A stretch of 60,000 nt of DNA from NCBI RefSeq assembly GCF_026151205.1, contig NC_087078.1, positions 3,677,675 through 3,737,674 of the forward strand, written 5' to 3'. Made by a program: the position numbers and the translations under genes. This DNA is from Bolinopsis microptera. Its lineage: Eukaryota; Ctenophora; Tentaculata; Lobata; Bolinopsidae. The notes under the pieces are model-generated. The model was given only the letters and a program-made list of their open reading frames with translations, was not told the origin of the DNA and made no database searches. Below are positions 45,801 to 53,500 of this stretch, piece after piece. How positions within the stretch are numbered: the first letter of the stretch is position 1; each line of letters opens with the position of its first letter.

Positions 45801-47259
45801 ATCTTATAATAAGGAGAGTGATAGCGAGTGTGATATTATTGAGATACGATACAGTGCTGCAGGTACGTGTTTATTAGTGCTGCAGGTACGTGTTTATTGA
45901 GATGCGATACAGTGCTGCAGGTACGTGTTTATTAGTGCTGCAGGTACGTTTTTATTAGTGCTGCAGGTACGTGTTTGTTGTGGCACTTTATTGTTCTACA
46001 TAATACAGGGTGGGCCAAAAGTCAGTGGGCATACGTTGGCCTTAATAGCTCCGCCGTGTTTTATATTTGAGAGCTGTTGCTTTGCAGATGGCATACTGTA
46101 CTTACTGGTTCGAGGATTCCGTCGTCAAAATTTGAAAATTCGAATATTGTAGACCACGCCCATTCAATATTAAAACACCTATATTAATTTCTCTGAACAT
46201 GCTGAACGCCTAATTTTTTCAGAGACGGTAGATTATTAAATGTTGCATATGATCTGAAAACATGAGGCAAAACGGATTAGAAATGACGAAGTTGACTGAG
46301 CTATTAAGGCCAACGTATGGGTACTGACTTTTGGCCCACCCTGTATAATAACTTAATAACTGTAGTTAGTTATATTAGTTAGTATAGTTAGTTATAATAG
46401 TACATATTATCATTACCCCAGTATTATAAGCCTCACATATCTCCTGAACAGGTATATTGTCTCATATCTGCTCAGACGGTCCTGACAAGTGGCAGTTTGG
46501 GGACGAGGAACTATCTTATAACACTGTACTTAAGGTAAATGCTGGGACAAACCCCTCTCAGCTGGGGCAAACCCCTCTCAGCTGGGGCAAACCCCTCTCA
46601 GCTGGGGCAAACCCCTCTCAGCTGGGGCAAACCCCTCTCACCTGGGGCAAACCCCTCTCAGCTGGGGCAAACCCCTCTCAGCTGGGGCAAACCCCTCTCA
46701 GCTGGGGCAAACCCCTCTCAGCTGGGACAAACCCCTCTCAGCTGGGGCAGTAAGATTGTTAAACTGTTCAATATGTTTACCTAGAAACCCCTCTAGAAAC
46801 CCCTCTAGAAACCCCTCTCAGCAGACCTTCTACTCAGGGTATTGAAGAAGCAGTTGACTCGTGGAACATAAACTCTAAAAGATCGATTAACTACAAGTCA
46901 TTTAATCCGATACTCCACATCCTAAAAGTGGACTGTCCCTATCCTTGCAAGCTATGGGCGGTCTGGGCTCTTACCAATCTGTGTCAGACAAAAGCTGGCA
47001 GGTTTGTAATACCCCACTCAGTTACCACTCAATGACCATTCAATTACCACCCAATGACCACTCAATTACATACTATTTAGCCCATGTAACCACTAGCTTT
47101 AACAGGTTCGTGCCCATGTTGCGGAGAGATGGAGGTGTAGAACTACTAAACAAACTGAAAGAAGCTCCTGACTGTCCAGACAACATTAAGCGTCTCTCCA
47201 CCATCACCATCATGAAGGCGTACGACCCGAATATAGGCCCTGACATTGAGGAAACGTGA
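24473..47259 (+). CDS. ZYG11-family CRL2 substrate receptor, 15 exons
   Basis: ZYG11-type proteins are LRR/armadillo receptors that join substrates, such as those with N-terminal Gly degrons, to the Cul2-Elongin BC ubiquitin ligase. Exons: 24473-25068, 33367-33439, 33643-33728, 34060-34213, 34808-34912, 43248-43409, 43897-43955, 44489-44678, 44799-45132, 45287-45369, 45486-45554, 45721-45862, 46452-46534, 46838-47001, 47106-47259. The phases agree throughout, giving 2454 nt and 817 residues (human ZYG11B 744). SLLELCALKI near the N-terminus fits the Elongin BC box. LRR segments follow (LDISYC, LEYLDISHY, LKSLDISGC), then armadillo-like helices with TWSTLWNITDEQ, GNIAEVS and KLWAVWALTNLCQTKAGR, diagnostic of the family's C-terminus. 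The start is uncertain: ATG 24473 adds about 33 residues, or the first coding base may follow an acceptor at 24572. Confidence 0.9.
25376..25967. repeat. ~120-bp satellite, left block, about 5 copies
   Basis: Units contain AATTTTTGAGAAATAGGGTG, AGACGACATTTGGCATTAAA, AATAATCAGACATCACAATA and a G-rich tract ending GCGCAGCCCCC. Copies differ by small deletions. The block stops at GTAGGACA, where the LINE begins. Confidence 0.88.
26200..28740 (-). CDS. LINE ORF2: reverse transcriptase (EN end + RT)
   Basis: The 846-codon frame starts within the end of the endonuclease domain (TSSDHFLVLFDVD contains the terminal SDH motif) and carries a complete RT. Visible RT blocks are NYRPVSNLSAISKLLERIV, QSGYRPQHSCETLL, VVLLDLSAAFDTIDHEILL, LFGVPQGSLLGPILFILYI and IQLYADDSQLYISF with the catalytic YADD. 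The C-terminal part (LPWEIRSLRNVDSFKGSLK) resembles the tail of CR1/L2/Rex-type elements. The most upstream Met is internal; the natural ORF2 began near 29130. The RT shows no stop and may be fairly young. Confidence 0.9.
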   Translation of the reverse strand: MKNTLKYCVQSQERPDEHYPKKFLDLLAQYNLRQHVPIVPTHDQGGTLDLVITTQSLENKISNFNIVQSRTSSDHFLVLFDVDTRISKNDNGKFLSYRNFKSIDIEIFKDDLRNSNLSTIDPILTAEEATSLYYSVLTQLMDKHCPVIKKKFRKKPMPWLDLDLSLLRQKRRAAERAWRKGKGTRKDYIDLRDRFVSLEFVKRCSYNKESLRASSGDSKALYKKLNRLLGNETQDLPKHQDPGKLSEDFKDFFAEKVNKIRKDIELDASKNVPEETLALSSEPDYVSTLHTFSPISAEDLRKLVKMMSNKFCCLDPIPSFLLKSCVDELTPVLLHILNTSTKTGSFPSQMKKAVIKPTLKKENADVDSLSNYRPVSNLSAISKLLERIVLNQLNDHLDTNNLHCPVQSGYRPQHSCETLLVRMTDDINKEIQAGNIVAVVLLDLSAAFDTIDHEILLEKLFKHYGITGKALQWMISYLENRYFCVKIGDTISSLLELLFGVPQGSLLGPILFILYIKDLQNIAAKFGLDIQLYADDSQLYISFHPSFPSELADVKDRINRCLSEIKHWMVGNVMKLNESKTELLVLGKSKVLKDCKMEVTVQFGNSTITPTECKGDSWKSLGVKFDKSLTMERQINSVKQKCSWTMMNLRTIGRYLDEGVKLMMVTQLVISKLDYCNSLYMNLPKTRLNKLRSTLNGAIRFIYNIKDRSEDLLPYYKRAHILPLDQRIFFKVCLLTYKAVHGIAPAYIQNLVVIENPLTIASTRSKVEGDCYRLKTPKTTNSKIDQRRFTNYAPTAWNSLPWEIRSLRNVDSFKGSLKHYLYINKPSYDSYKYIMLLFKCFLVVYC
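28741..29135 (-). pseudogene. LINE ORF2 N-terminal AP-endonuclease, frame broken
   Basis: The minus strand reads CGTFNVRSLLNKTV and CDICFMQETFLRDGDKAKL, the first blocks of the AP-type endonuclease of LINEs, then HRSGGGIAMVYRSSIEL. The frame is lost between about 28860 and 28740, where a short duplication of CACTTGAAATGACTTGAAAT lies. The region joins ORF1 upstream and RT downstream. As written, this copy could not make a full ORF2 protein. Confidence 0.8.
29131..30351 (-). CDS. LINE ORF1 protein with zinc knuckles
   Basis: This ORF of about 406 codons has a polar, Lys/Glu-rich N-terminal part, an RRM-like or esterase-like middle that I cannot name (LTISDIHLDFDSKEKILDEL), and two or three Cys-His knuckles: CYHCQQFGHMAKSQYC, CFYCAGAHTSKDC and CSNC...H...C. 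That arrangement is the nucleic-acid-binding ORF1 of non-LTR elements. It runs into the start of ORF2 at its C-terminus. The ATG at 30351 and the following MSDYY lie in the satellite word that flanks the element, so the natural N-terminus is probably lost. Confidence 0.85.
   Translation of the reverse strand: MSDYYLKKLEDELDLINKNSIKGKKTIHQAKDLTDIATSNNKDHIFKVCKELYIIATRAIDLAKTSLVPLPEQDSQTPENIIKRQLSEVLPNLLKEAISVAAISPAESLQANPPIEKPLPARHTITIAKSPVNEDDTETTITNHEWTEVYRKDVKNSLKGVRVKDERVSNGTTVLSFTTEDDMKEAERALTQKCKSVKVNSKSVEPKKLDPKLTISDIHLDFDSKEKILDELLEKNTGMKDANVKVVYYDIKEKFAVIQLPIEAREVIRKCGDYIYLGLQRHRVYDRLHVVQCYHCQQFGHMAKSQYCKLKDASPTCFYCAGAHTSKDCENRINNRTDRIKCSNCFNSKSATEKNAAKTHKAADNLCPFFTREKERVMSRTAGCTEQIKNAYRQRVKDQKMRLGRS
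30346..31027. repeat. ~120-bp satellite, right block, about 6 copies
   Basis: This continues the satellite after the LINE, with the same words as 25376-25967. A segment near 30486-30765 repeats 25380-25660 in order, including the rare GCCCTGGCCTTCGGAAAA variant, so the array has a higher-order structure. Confidence 0.85.
31230..32520 (+). repeat. ~20-bp CAGACCCAC satellite, 1.3 kb
   Basis: About 60 units share CAGACCCAC followed by alternating endings: CATTCTGGTTGC, TTCTAGATTG, CATTCCAGCTGC, TCTTCTCAAGT, TCTTCAAGGGTG. The order of endings recurs every four to six units, so there is a higher-order period of about 80-120 bp. The open frames that cross it in both strands come from the repeat. 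It lies in ZYG11 intron 1. Confidence 0.9.
33440..33642 (+). repeat. ZYG11 intron 2 with G-runs and GCAGGCAAGGA
   Basis: The intron starts GTACTTAAGG and passes at once into poly-G with three copies of GCAGGC(AAGGA). The coding strand would form G-quadruplex-like RNA right after a 5' splice site. The acceptor used is AACAG at 33642; the nearer TTGCAG at 33620 would lead to a stop after nine codons. Confidence 0.7.
33797..33861 (+). repeat. (ACT)n trinucleotide repeat
   Basis: About twenty ACT units with a few variants lie in ZYG11 intron 3. Confidence 0.93.
34250..34520 (+). repeat. 10-bp ACTCACTATT minisatellite
   Basis: About 26 units of ACTCACTATT with CACAATT and CATTT variants start some 40 bp after the end of ZYG11 exon 4 (34213). 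The array produces stop-free frames of Tyr/Ser/Leu/Thr repeats that are not genes. Confidence 0.93.
35134..38815 (+). mobile_element. LINE ORF1 relic, split by a later insertion
   Basis: The 5' half (35134-35390) starts MVTVNDKELENLLGKCSAW and goes into a heptad-like coiled coil (EQMKQLKAELSSIKSQL). The 3' half resumes at 38147 and carries ORF1-type text in broken frames, such as SRNFVLFGLPEQKEEDVDE and LQAIRVGKIRKENSKRPVKV, the RRM-like core seen in CR1/L2-type ORF1s, then HLATFNKVYVRPDRSEEER. A purine-rich GAAGAAAAGAGAAATGT repeat near 38685-38742 has expanded. Frame breaks at about 38284 and 38453 show decay. Confidence 0.8.
35391..38085 (+). mobile_element. 5'-truncated I-like LINE with RNase H, poly-A tail
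   Basis: This retrotransposon begins inside its ORF2, just before RT, and ends in a run of about 23 A (38063-38085). It is flanked by a 64-bp direct repeat (35327-35390 and 38083-38146, from AAATGAAACAGCTGAAGG to AATCAGACGTG). RT blocks are KAAGPDTLKP, KSFRTITLSPVMLKLQEKV, FLDIEGAFDNV, RGCPQGGILSPFLWNLVVD and LQAFADDL. A frameshift near 36285 separates RT from the rest. The second frame (to 37850) has RNase H (CYTDGSLTDSGCGAGY, TELTAVIEAC, IWSDSLSSI, HIGLWGNEKADELAK) and a terminal CPMCGDGEETVSHFLGQC zinc-binding motif. Confidence 0.9.
39969..40605 (-). pseudogene. Orphan nuclease-like domain of a mobile element
   Basis: The minus strand is open from about 40605 and reads a Cys-His start (CTCGQKYSANHALICKLGG), then RHNSLRDTFAEL, ARLDISARSIW, YFELRVFHAPAPSN, HENEKKRCYNARVLEVEKGS, FTPLVFSTSGGMG and a terminal RLRFEILRTTVISLRG. 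I know this domain as a common orphan in invertebrate genomes that is linked to reverse-transcriptase-like elements. The pattern of Asp in ARLDI and the following acidic strand suggests a PD-(D/E)xK-like fold, which is inference. No RT lies next to it, so it is a fragment or a solo remnant, although its frame is intact. Confidence 0.65.
40902..41878. mobile_element. ~980-bp TIR element with GATAGGATTT repeats
   Basis: The left end reads CACGGCTGTTC followed by GATTTTAATCAGATAGGATT; the complement of the right end reads CACGGCTGTTC followed by GATTTTAATCCGATAGGATT. Between them the left third is packed with subterminal palindromic words (CGATAGGATTT, CTCTCGGACCCGATAGGA, CCTATCGGATCCGAG). No clear target duplication was found. 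Family A copy 3 lies inside. There is no coding potential, so it would be a non-autonomous DNA transposon. Confidence 0.7.
41302..41575 (+). repeat. Dispersed repeat family A, copy 3
   Basis: This is the intact copy that shows what 17721-18120 looked like before its 103-bp insertion. It runs from CTAGCAGGAACCCG to GATGCCGTGGTGTCAGTAAA and lies nested in the TIR element at 40902-41878. Confidence 0.78.
42060..42205 (-). mobile_element. Degenerate SINE fragment
   Basis: The words CCTCATTTAACCCTCA, ATTCGGCTGAGT, GGATCCTTAGC, GACTAGG and GTGACACTGGGATTCGAACCC occur in the same order and direction as in the full SINE at 44008-44420. The tRNA-like box B is readable and box A is lost. Confidence 0.7.
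43248..43896 (+). other. ZYG11 exon 6 followed by an all-repeat intron
   Basis: Exon 6 is 43248-43409 and intron 6 is 43410-43896. Nearly the whole 487-bp intron is the 14-bp array described separately, leaving only a donor, a short CTGTCTCCCTCCAG acceptor and nothing else. Confidence 0.85.
43411..43885 (+). repeat. 14-bp minisatellite filling ZYG11 intron 6
   Basis: About 34 nearly identical copies of CACTGCTAACTTAA begin inside the splice donor: the first unit reads TAAGTTAACACTGC, from GAG|GTAAGT. Later units have CTAACTT and so no longer contain a GT donor. The very low divergence suggests recent expansion. Confidence 0.95.
44008..44420 (-). mobile_element. tRNA-derived SINE, apparently full length
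   Basis: Read on the minus strand, the head (44349-44420) is tRNA-like, with box A TAGCGCAGTTGG, a TGT anticodon-like loop and box B AGTTCGAATCCC. A body of about 300 bp follows, and the tail is (ATAAG)n at 44008-44028. The acceptor stem no longer pairs, so this is a SINE head and not a working tRNA gene. RNA polymerase III boxes and simple-repeat tails are standard for such SINEs. It lies in ZYG11 intron 7. I did not find a clear target duplication. Confidence 0.85.
45852..45975 (+). repeat. Tandem copies of a ZYG11 exon end and donor
   Basis: Exon 12 ends AGTGCTGCAG at 45862 and is followed by donor GTACGT. The word GTGCTGCAGGTACGTGTTTA is then repeated four more times with small length changes, each carrying both the exon-end sequence and a GTACGT donor (one as GTACGTTTTT). 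Confidence 0.9.
46004..46345. mobile_element. Mariner-type MITE with TA duplication
   Basis: A 338-bp element (46006-46343) is flanked by TA. Its terminal inverted repeats are about 47 bp: both ends read CAGGGTGGGCCAAAAGTCAG, then after a short variable part CATACGTTGGCCTTAATAGC. The CAGGGTGG ends and the TA target are those of Tc1/mariner elements. It has no transposase and lies in ZYG11 intron 12. Confidence 0.9.
46544..46750 (+). repeat. 20-bp minisatellite near a ZYG11 donor
   Basis: About ten copies of GGGGCAAACCCCTCTCAGCT start 9 bp after the end of exon 13 (46534). Each unit ends in a TCTCAGCT that looks like a weak acceptor. A second small array of CCCTCTAGAAAC lies at 46783-46820 before exon 14. 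Confidence 0.93.
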
Positions 47260-47290
47260 CCCCAATATGGGCCCTGACAAGCTGAGCAGA
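47224..47290 (+). repeat. 34-bp duplication spanning the ZYG11 stop
   Basis: GACCCGAATATAGGCCCTGACA at 47224 is repeated as GACCCCAATATGGGCCCTGACA at 47258. Because 34 is not a multiple of three, the second copy is out of frame, and its TGACCCC supplies the stop codon at 47257-47259. Confidence 0.8.
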
Positions 47291-47407
47291 CGTGACGAGT
47301 AACAAATAATGGGGACCATTTTAATGCATGTCAGGAGGGAGAGCTGCTGGAAATGTTAGACAAAATAGAAACTGAGAGCCCCCCCCCCCCCCTCCAGCTG
47401 AGAGAAC

Positions 47408-47419
47408 AATAAAAGAATA
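47408..47419 (+). terminator. Probable ZYG11 polyadenylation signals
   Basis: AATAAA at 47408 is followed at once by a second GAATAAAC, about 150 bp after the stop. This is the first such motif downstream of the last exon. Confidence 0.55.
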
Positions 47420-47429
47420 AACAATTTCT

Positions 47430-50400
47430 TAGTTTTACGCAGTTTTTAAGGGCGGATAAAGTAAAGTTTTTAGTTTTAAATCTTTAAATCTTTAAATTGT
47501 AATGGCTCCGTTTTAAATGAATTAAAAAACCTGCATCAATCACTGACTGCCGAGAAACTCAATTGTTAGTACCTTTTAGATAACGAAACTAAAACTAGCA
47601 TGTTAAATATTGAGATTTATCTGAAATATTAAAAATTGGGTTGTTTCACGATACAATCAAAGCCTGGCGGAAGAGAAATTAATAATTTTTTGACGAATAG
47701 TAAGAACAAATTATCAACCGAATTAAAATGAGAAAAACCTCTACTTTTTAATTGTAAAATTTAAATAAAATGTTTTTATCCCGACCCCAAATCTCTCATT
47801 TGATTTGTTGTTTAATTTAATCATTTGTGTCATAATGGAACAATTAAGCAATGAAGATTAGTGTTAAAAAACAGAATGATCGACTTGGAGGCTGCTATTT
47901 GAATTGTTGTGTGTTACTGTTAGTGACATTTCGTTGGCAAAATGAGATTGATTTTATTTTCGAGGTGTTTTTCAACATTATTTTTATCGAAAGTGAGACG
48001 AAGTTTGCTTGTTTCTATTTCAATACACAATAAAATTTCAAGATTTATTATTTTCTTGATCATTTTTACAAGTTTAAAAATTGCTGACATCCTAATTGAG
48101 AATTCGAAACCTTCTTGTAAGTGAAACACATCATCTTAAGAAAATGTTTGTAAAATTATAAAATATCTTATCATTTAGTGTCGCGAAATATTGATCATGT
48201 ATGAATGAGATGTTACCGTTGAAATTTATCTATTTTCAAAAATATTAGCCTTTTCTTTCTATAGCATATTACGTATTCTTTTGATGGGTAATACTCGTCC
48301 TAATTTCTTCGAAGTAGCGCACGCCTTCTTATTCTCGAAACATTGAAGTGCTGCGAGGTAGTGGCTAGTTACCGTTAGTCCGCAACCCGTTAGTCCGCAA
48401 CCCGCTTACCTGGGGTCGTCTTAACCCCATTGTCGTTTCACTAAGTAGCGTTTCTACGGTACAGGGGGCGCGCACGAGTGCGCGGCGGGTCATACAACGT
48501 ATAACAAACACTGAACACTGACAGGCTGAGCGCCGCCCAGCAATTACAACCCACCAGAGACATAATACAATTACACAAAGAGAACGTGTTACACTTCAAG
48601 CTAGTCACGCGCAATAGTTCAATACAGAGTGGTATATCATCATCTTTCCAAACTACCCCCATGACATATACTTATAATAGAACATAGAAGGTTTTAAAAA
48701 TAACATATACTGTACTGATCCCAATCTGAATCAAATGATATCTTTAAGTTTAGGTGTCCATTTAAAAAATAATTCCTAATAATTAGAAAATAATATGCAT
48801 GTTCAGCGATCACTTTCAACTATTAATGTTATGTGTAAGGTTCCATGTAAGCACACCGCGGTCCTTACCTAAATCTAATTCCCGGCTATGATGAGTTAAA
48901 GTGTAAAGCCTGGGGTCCCCGGGTAGGCAGGTTGAGGTAAATGTTGTGACCCTGTACCCTGTACTGAAACCACTCTGACGTACCATCATTCGGTTAAAAG
49001 AACAGGGAGCCTTCAGTGAAGTCAATATTCACAATAGTTGCCATTCAACTACTCAAAGTCAAATGGTATTCAATTTGGAGTTTACTCCGTACATTAAAGA
49101 TGTTAAGCCTTTATCGGCCGAGTCTTAATCAAATTGGTCCATTTGTCTTCTATACCACTTCTCTCATATTAAGCTGATTATTCCAAACATTGGTCATGTC
49201 ACCAGCCTATGGTTATACATTATCATTACCGTCAAACTAATAGACAATTCAACTGTTTTTAAAGTTCAGCCTAATTTCACCAAATAAACCTAATATCCCG
49301 AGTGTGTTATATATCCTACTATCCTGCTCTATAACAATAAGAGCATCTGGTGTAGAGAGAGTCTGGTAATTCCCCAGAGTTTGGGGAAACCGCTCCGATA
49401 AATCGAGGTTCGCGGTTAATCGGGGGTTTTGATTGTTCAAATAAAGTACCACCCACTATCTGGAGCTATTGAGCTAACACCCTGGAATAGTTTTATCTGG
49501 TGTCCTGAACTACCATTAGTAGACTCTGATCTGACTATGTTATAGTAATCTAACTAACACAAAATCACATTTAGGTTCACCCCGTGACAATAGCTAGGAG
49601 AGAAGTGATAAGTCACGTGACAGTAGAATGAAGGTCACGTGACCGCCGCAGTCCCCGGTTGGTTCCCCAGTCACCTGTCCAGTTCTTATTGGTGGTATTT
49701 TAACTTCCTCCCAGTTTCACTTGATTAACACAAATTATGTTGCCGACTTCGTCCATTAAATTATGGTGGTATTTACACTTAATAATTCAACTTGGTCTCT
49801 CAATTTAATTACTTTTTACCATGATAAAAGTAAAACTATAAAGTTTAATTCGATAACTTGTTTCCAATGATGTCTATTCTTGTCTGGATTGTGTACTGAA
49901 ATGCTCGTGTTTGTACTCCTATCATTACCCCGTAATTATTCCAAGATTCTTTGCCATGATTTACCGTAATAGTTCTCGTGGAGCACCGGCCGGTGTCTCT
50001 TTGTGTGACCCAATGTACCAACGTGACCGTGACTTCACAATGATGAAATACATCAGCCAGTTAGAATCAATATTGCTAACGCCTAACACGCATGTAGTTA
50101 TCACCGACATGTTTCCCTTGATACTACTAACTACTTATAGTTATACTACTTTGCCCAACTAATCACTATGAACCAGCTTACTCAATGTTAAGATCTTCTC
50201 CCGATCGTATTTCAGGGTTTGTAGCAGTCGAACAATTATCAATCTCAAGTAGTTTTCCCCGTTTTTTCGTTCATCTCATTTCATTTCTTTCCTCCATATA
50301 ATCAGACAATTTAAATTTGTTGAATTATGTGATTGTGAACGGTTCGCTGATAAATTGATGTCCATTGTCCTTATGAAAAATAAGGACAATGGACATCACA

Positions 50401-50512
50401 GTCACTTTTAATTAAATAGTTTAACATGATGTTTTTAACAACTTTACTTTAACAACCTGAGTAGAAAGAGCCACATTTCTGCGTCTTCTTAACATGCCAC
50501 AAAGATGATAAC
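47430..50512. other. Intergenic region before the cyclase gene
   Basis: About 3 kb with no gene that I recognise. A block of dispersed repeats fills about 48282-48545: GGGTAATACTCGTCC with TTCTTCGAAGTAGCGC, then TTACCTGGGGTCGTC, CGCGGCGGGTCATACAACGT and GACAGGCTGAGCGC, shared with 16.9-23.2 kb. Two TCACGTGAC words lie about 30 bp apart near 49613 and 49636. A hairpin lies at 50356-50398. I cannot place a promoter with confidence. Confidence 0.6.
50356..50398. promoter_or_regulatory. Perfect 19-bp hairpin upstream of the cyclase ATG
   Basis: TGATGTCCATTGTCCTTAT (50356-50374) is the exact reverse complement of 50380-50398, with a 5-nt GAAAA loop. It lies 115 bp before the presumed start codon, in the promoter or 5' UTR. 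A role in transcription or translation is only a possibility. Confidence 0.6.
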
Positions 50513-53500
50513 ATGAAACTGGTTGATTTGTTTCTTTTCTTCGTTACTTTGCCAAATGTTGCCGTCATGTCCTCCCAAAATGAGAAGCAGGTAATAATTA
50601 CTTTATAAAATATGATCACTGTGATTTCATGTTCAGTGTGTGTTACATTTTAATCGGCTGCAGAGTGCAGGGTTACCGAATAGTTCGGAAAATATTTGGA
50701 TTTGGAGTTCGGTATATACGGTTCGGCCTTATAATTAGCGATTTGATTGACTGAATAAAATTAAATATATTCGGTCGATTCGTTCGATTCAGTTTCACTG
50801 AATATTCAGTGATTCGGTCGCGACCGAATATATTTGGTCGACCGATCTTTCAATGATGAATATTTGTTGATGCAAGATACAAAATTAATTTGAAAGAAAT
50901 ATAAAAACAATTCAGATCACGTTAGCTATCTTGCGACCAAAACCTGACAAACAAAACAACTTCGACTCTAAAATGGGTGGTGGAGCAATAGTGAGTATAT
51001 TTTATTATTCTGCTGTTATTTAACTATTAATTAACTTTTGGAAACTGTCTTGATTATCGAAGAATGGGCTCTTTTCGAGTTCCGTCTTGTAGTTTTAAAC
51101 CTGATCTCTACTTTGTGCGACTAGATAGCGATAGACGCAGTAGTTTTAAACCTGATCTCTACTTTTGTGCGACTAGATAGCGATAGACGCAGTGAACAGC
51201 CTCCACCCTCTAGCTGACGGTTACACTCTCAATCCTACCTGGTATATGCCGGGCTGTAATGACGCCGAGTCCTTGAAAGCAGTTGTGAAGGCTAGTTTAG
51301 CAAGGTTACTGGTATCAAATGTTCATCTTTCTAAAAACACAAACTTGTATCCACTATAAACAATCATTATTATGATATAAGGTATAATGTACTACTACTA
51401 CTGTCGTAGCAGTTAATCTTGCTAAAATGGTTAAATTAGTATGTAATATTCACTATTATAATATTAATACGTGATATTAGTAATATCCACTATTATAATT
51501 AGTGATATTAGTAATATTCACTATTATGATACGTGATATTAGTAATATCCACTATTATAAGACGTGATATTAGTAATATCTAATAATTATGAGTACCAAC
51601 AGTTAACTATTACAGTACGCACGGGTTCATAGGTCCAGAATGTTCCAAATCTGTGGAAAGTATCGCCCTGCTGGCACGTGGCTGGAACACAGCACTGGTG
51701 AGTACATGTCACGTGGCTGGAACACAGCACTGGTGAGTACATGTCACGTGGCTGGAACACAGCACTGGTGAGTACATGTCACGTGGCTGAAACACAGCAC
51801 TGGTGAGTACATGTCACGTGGCTGAAACACAGCACTGGTGAGTACATGTCACGTGGCTGGAACACAGCACTGGTGAGTACATGTCACGTGGCTGAAACAC
51901 AGCACTGGTGAGTACATGTCACGTGGCTGAAACACAGCACTGGTGAGTACATGTCGCGTGGCTGGAACACAGCACTGGTGAGTACATGTCGCGTGGCTGG
52001 AACACAGCACTGGTGAGTACATGTCACGTGGCTGGAACATAGCACTGGTGAGTACATGTCACGTGGCTGGAACACAGCACTGGTGAGTACATGTCACGTG
52101 GCTGGAACACAGCACTGGTGAGTACATGTCACGTGGCTGGAACACAGCACTGGTGAGTACATGTCACGTGGCTGGAACACAGCACTGGTGAGTACATGTC
52201 ACGTGGCTGGAACACAGCACTGGTGAGTACATGTCACGTGGCTGGAACACAGCACTGGTGAGTACATGTCACGTGACTGGAACACAGCACTGGTGAGTAC
52301 ATGTCACGTGACTGGAACACAGCACTGGTGAGTACATGTCACGTGGCTGGAACACAGCACTGGTGAGTACATGTCACGTGGCTGGAACACAGCACTGGTG
52401 AGTACATGTCACGTGGCTGGAACACAGCACTGGTGAGTACATGTCACGTGGCTGGAACACAGCACTGGTGAGTACATGTCACGTGGCTGGAACACAGCAC
52501 TGGTGAGTACATGTCACGTGGCTGGAACACAGCACTGGTGAGTACATGTCACGTGGCTGGAACACAGCACTGGTGAGTACATGTCACGTGGCTGGAACAT
52601 AGCACTGGTGAGTTCATGTCACGTGACTGGAACACAGCACTGGTGAGTACATGTCACGTGGCTGGAACACAGCACTGGTGAGTACATGTCACGTGACTGG
52701 AACACAGCACTGGTGAGTACATGTCACGTGGCTGGAACACAGCACTGGTGAGTACATGTCACGTGGCTGGAACACAGCACTGGTGAGTACATGTCACGTG
52801 GCTGGAACACAGCACTGGTGAGTACATGTCACGTGGCTGGAACACAGCACTGGTGAGTACATGTCACGTGGCTGGAACACAGCACTGGTGAGTACATGTC
52901 ACGTGGCTGGAACACAGCACTGGTGAGTACATGTCACGTGGCTTCTCTGGAGACGAATAGGACACATTTTACTACCACTCACTCATTTGATTAACTAATT
53001 ATAAATTAAACGGACAAGATTTTGGTTTTGCGTGATTCACGGTGCTGGTTTATTTATAAAATATAAGCTAAACAAATGATCTATATCGGGTATATCTTAT
53101 CTATGAAATGTATAAAGCCGGCTTATTATTCAGGTGAGCTACGGAGCTTCCACCCCGACTGTCTCTAATCACGAGATCTATCAGACGTTTGCCAGGTCTA
53201 TACCACCCTATAACTTCATGGGGGAGGCTATAGCTCAGCTCCTTTTATACTACAACTGGGACAAGGTTACTATCTTTTACTAGTCTGATATGAGGGGGAG
53301 GAGGAGGAGGGGGGGGGGGGGGGGGGAGGAGGTTGATAACTGGCTATTCAGCATCCTAAAAATAATATATGCATTTTTCATCAGAATCTGTGTAATTGAA
53401 ATCTTTAAACGTACTCCACCATCTGAACCGCAATTTGAACCGCAGCACATTTGTATCCTGACCTCTGTGGAGGACATCTGGTTACGAACAGCGGACAAGT

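Noticed and set aside
47330-47412. A sixteenth ZYG11 exon reading EGELLEMLDKIETES
   Set aside because: A CAG acceptor is present, but exon 15 reaches a stop before any suitable donor. It may be a decayed C-terminus.
51849-52075. Minus-strand ORFs with repeated Met-Tyr-Ser-Pro-Val-Leu-Cys
   Set aside because: They arise from the 35-bp array; the frame closes where units vary.
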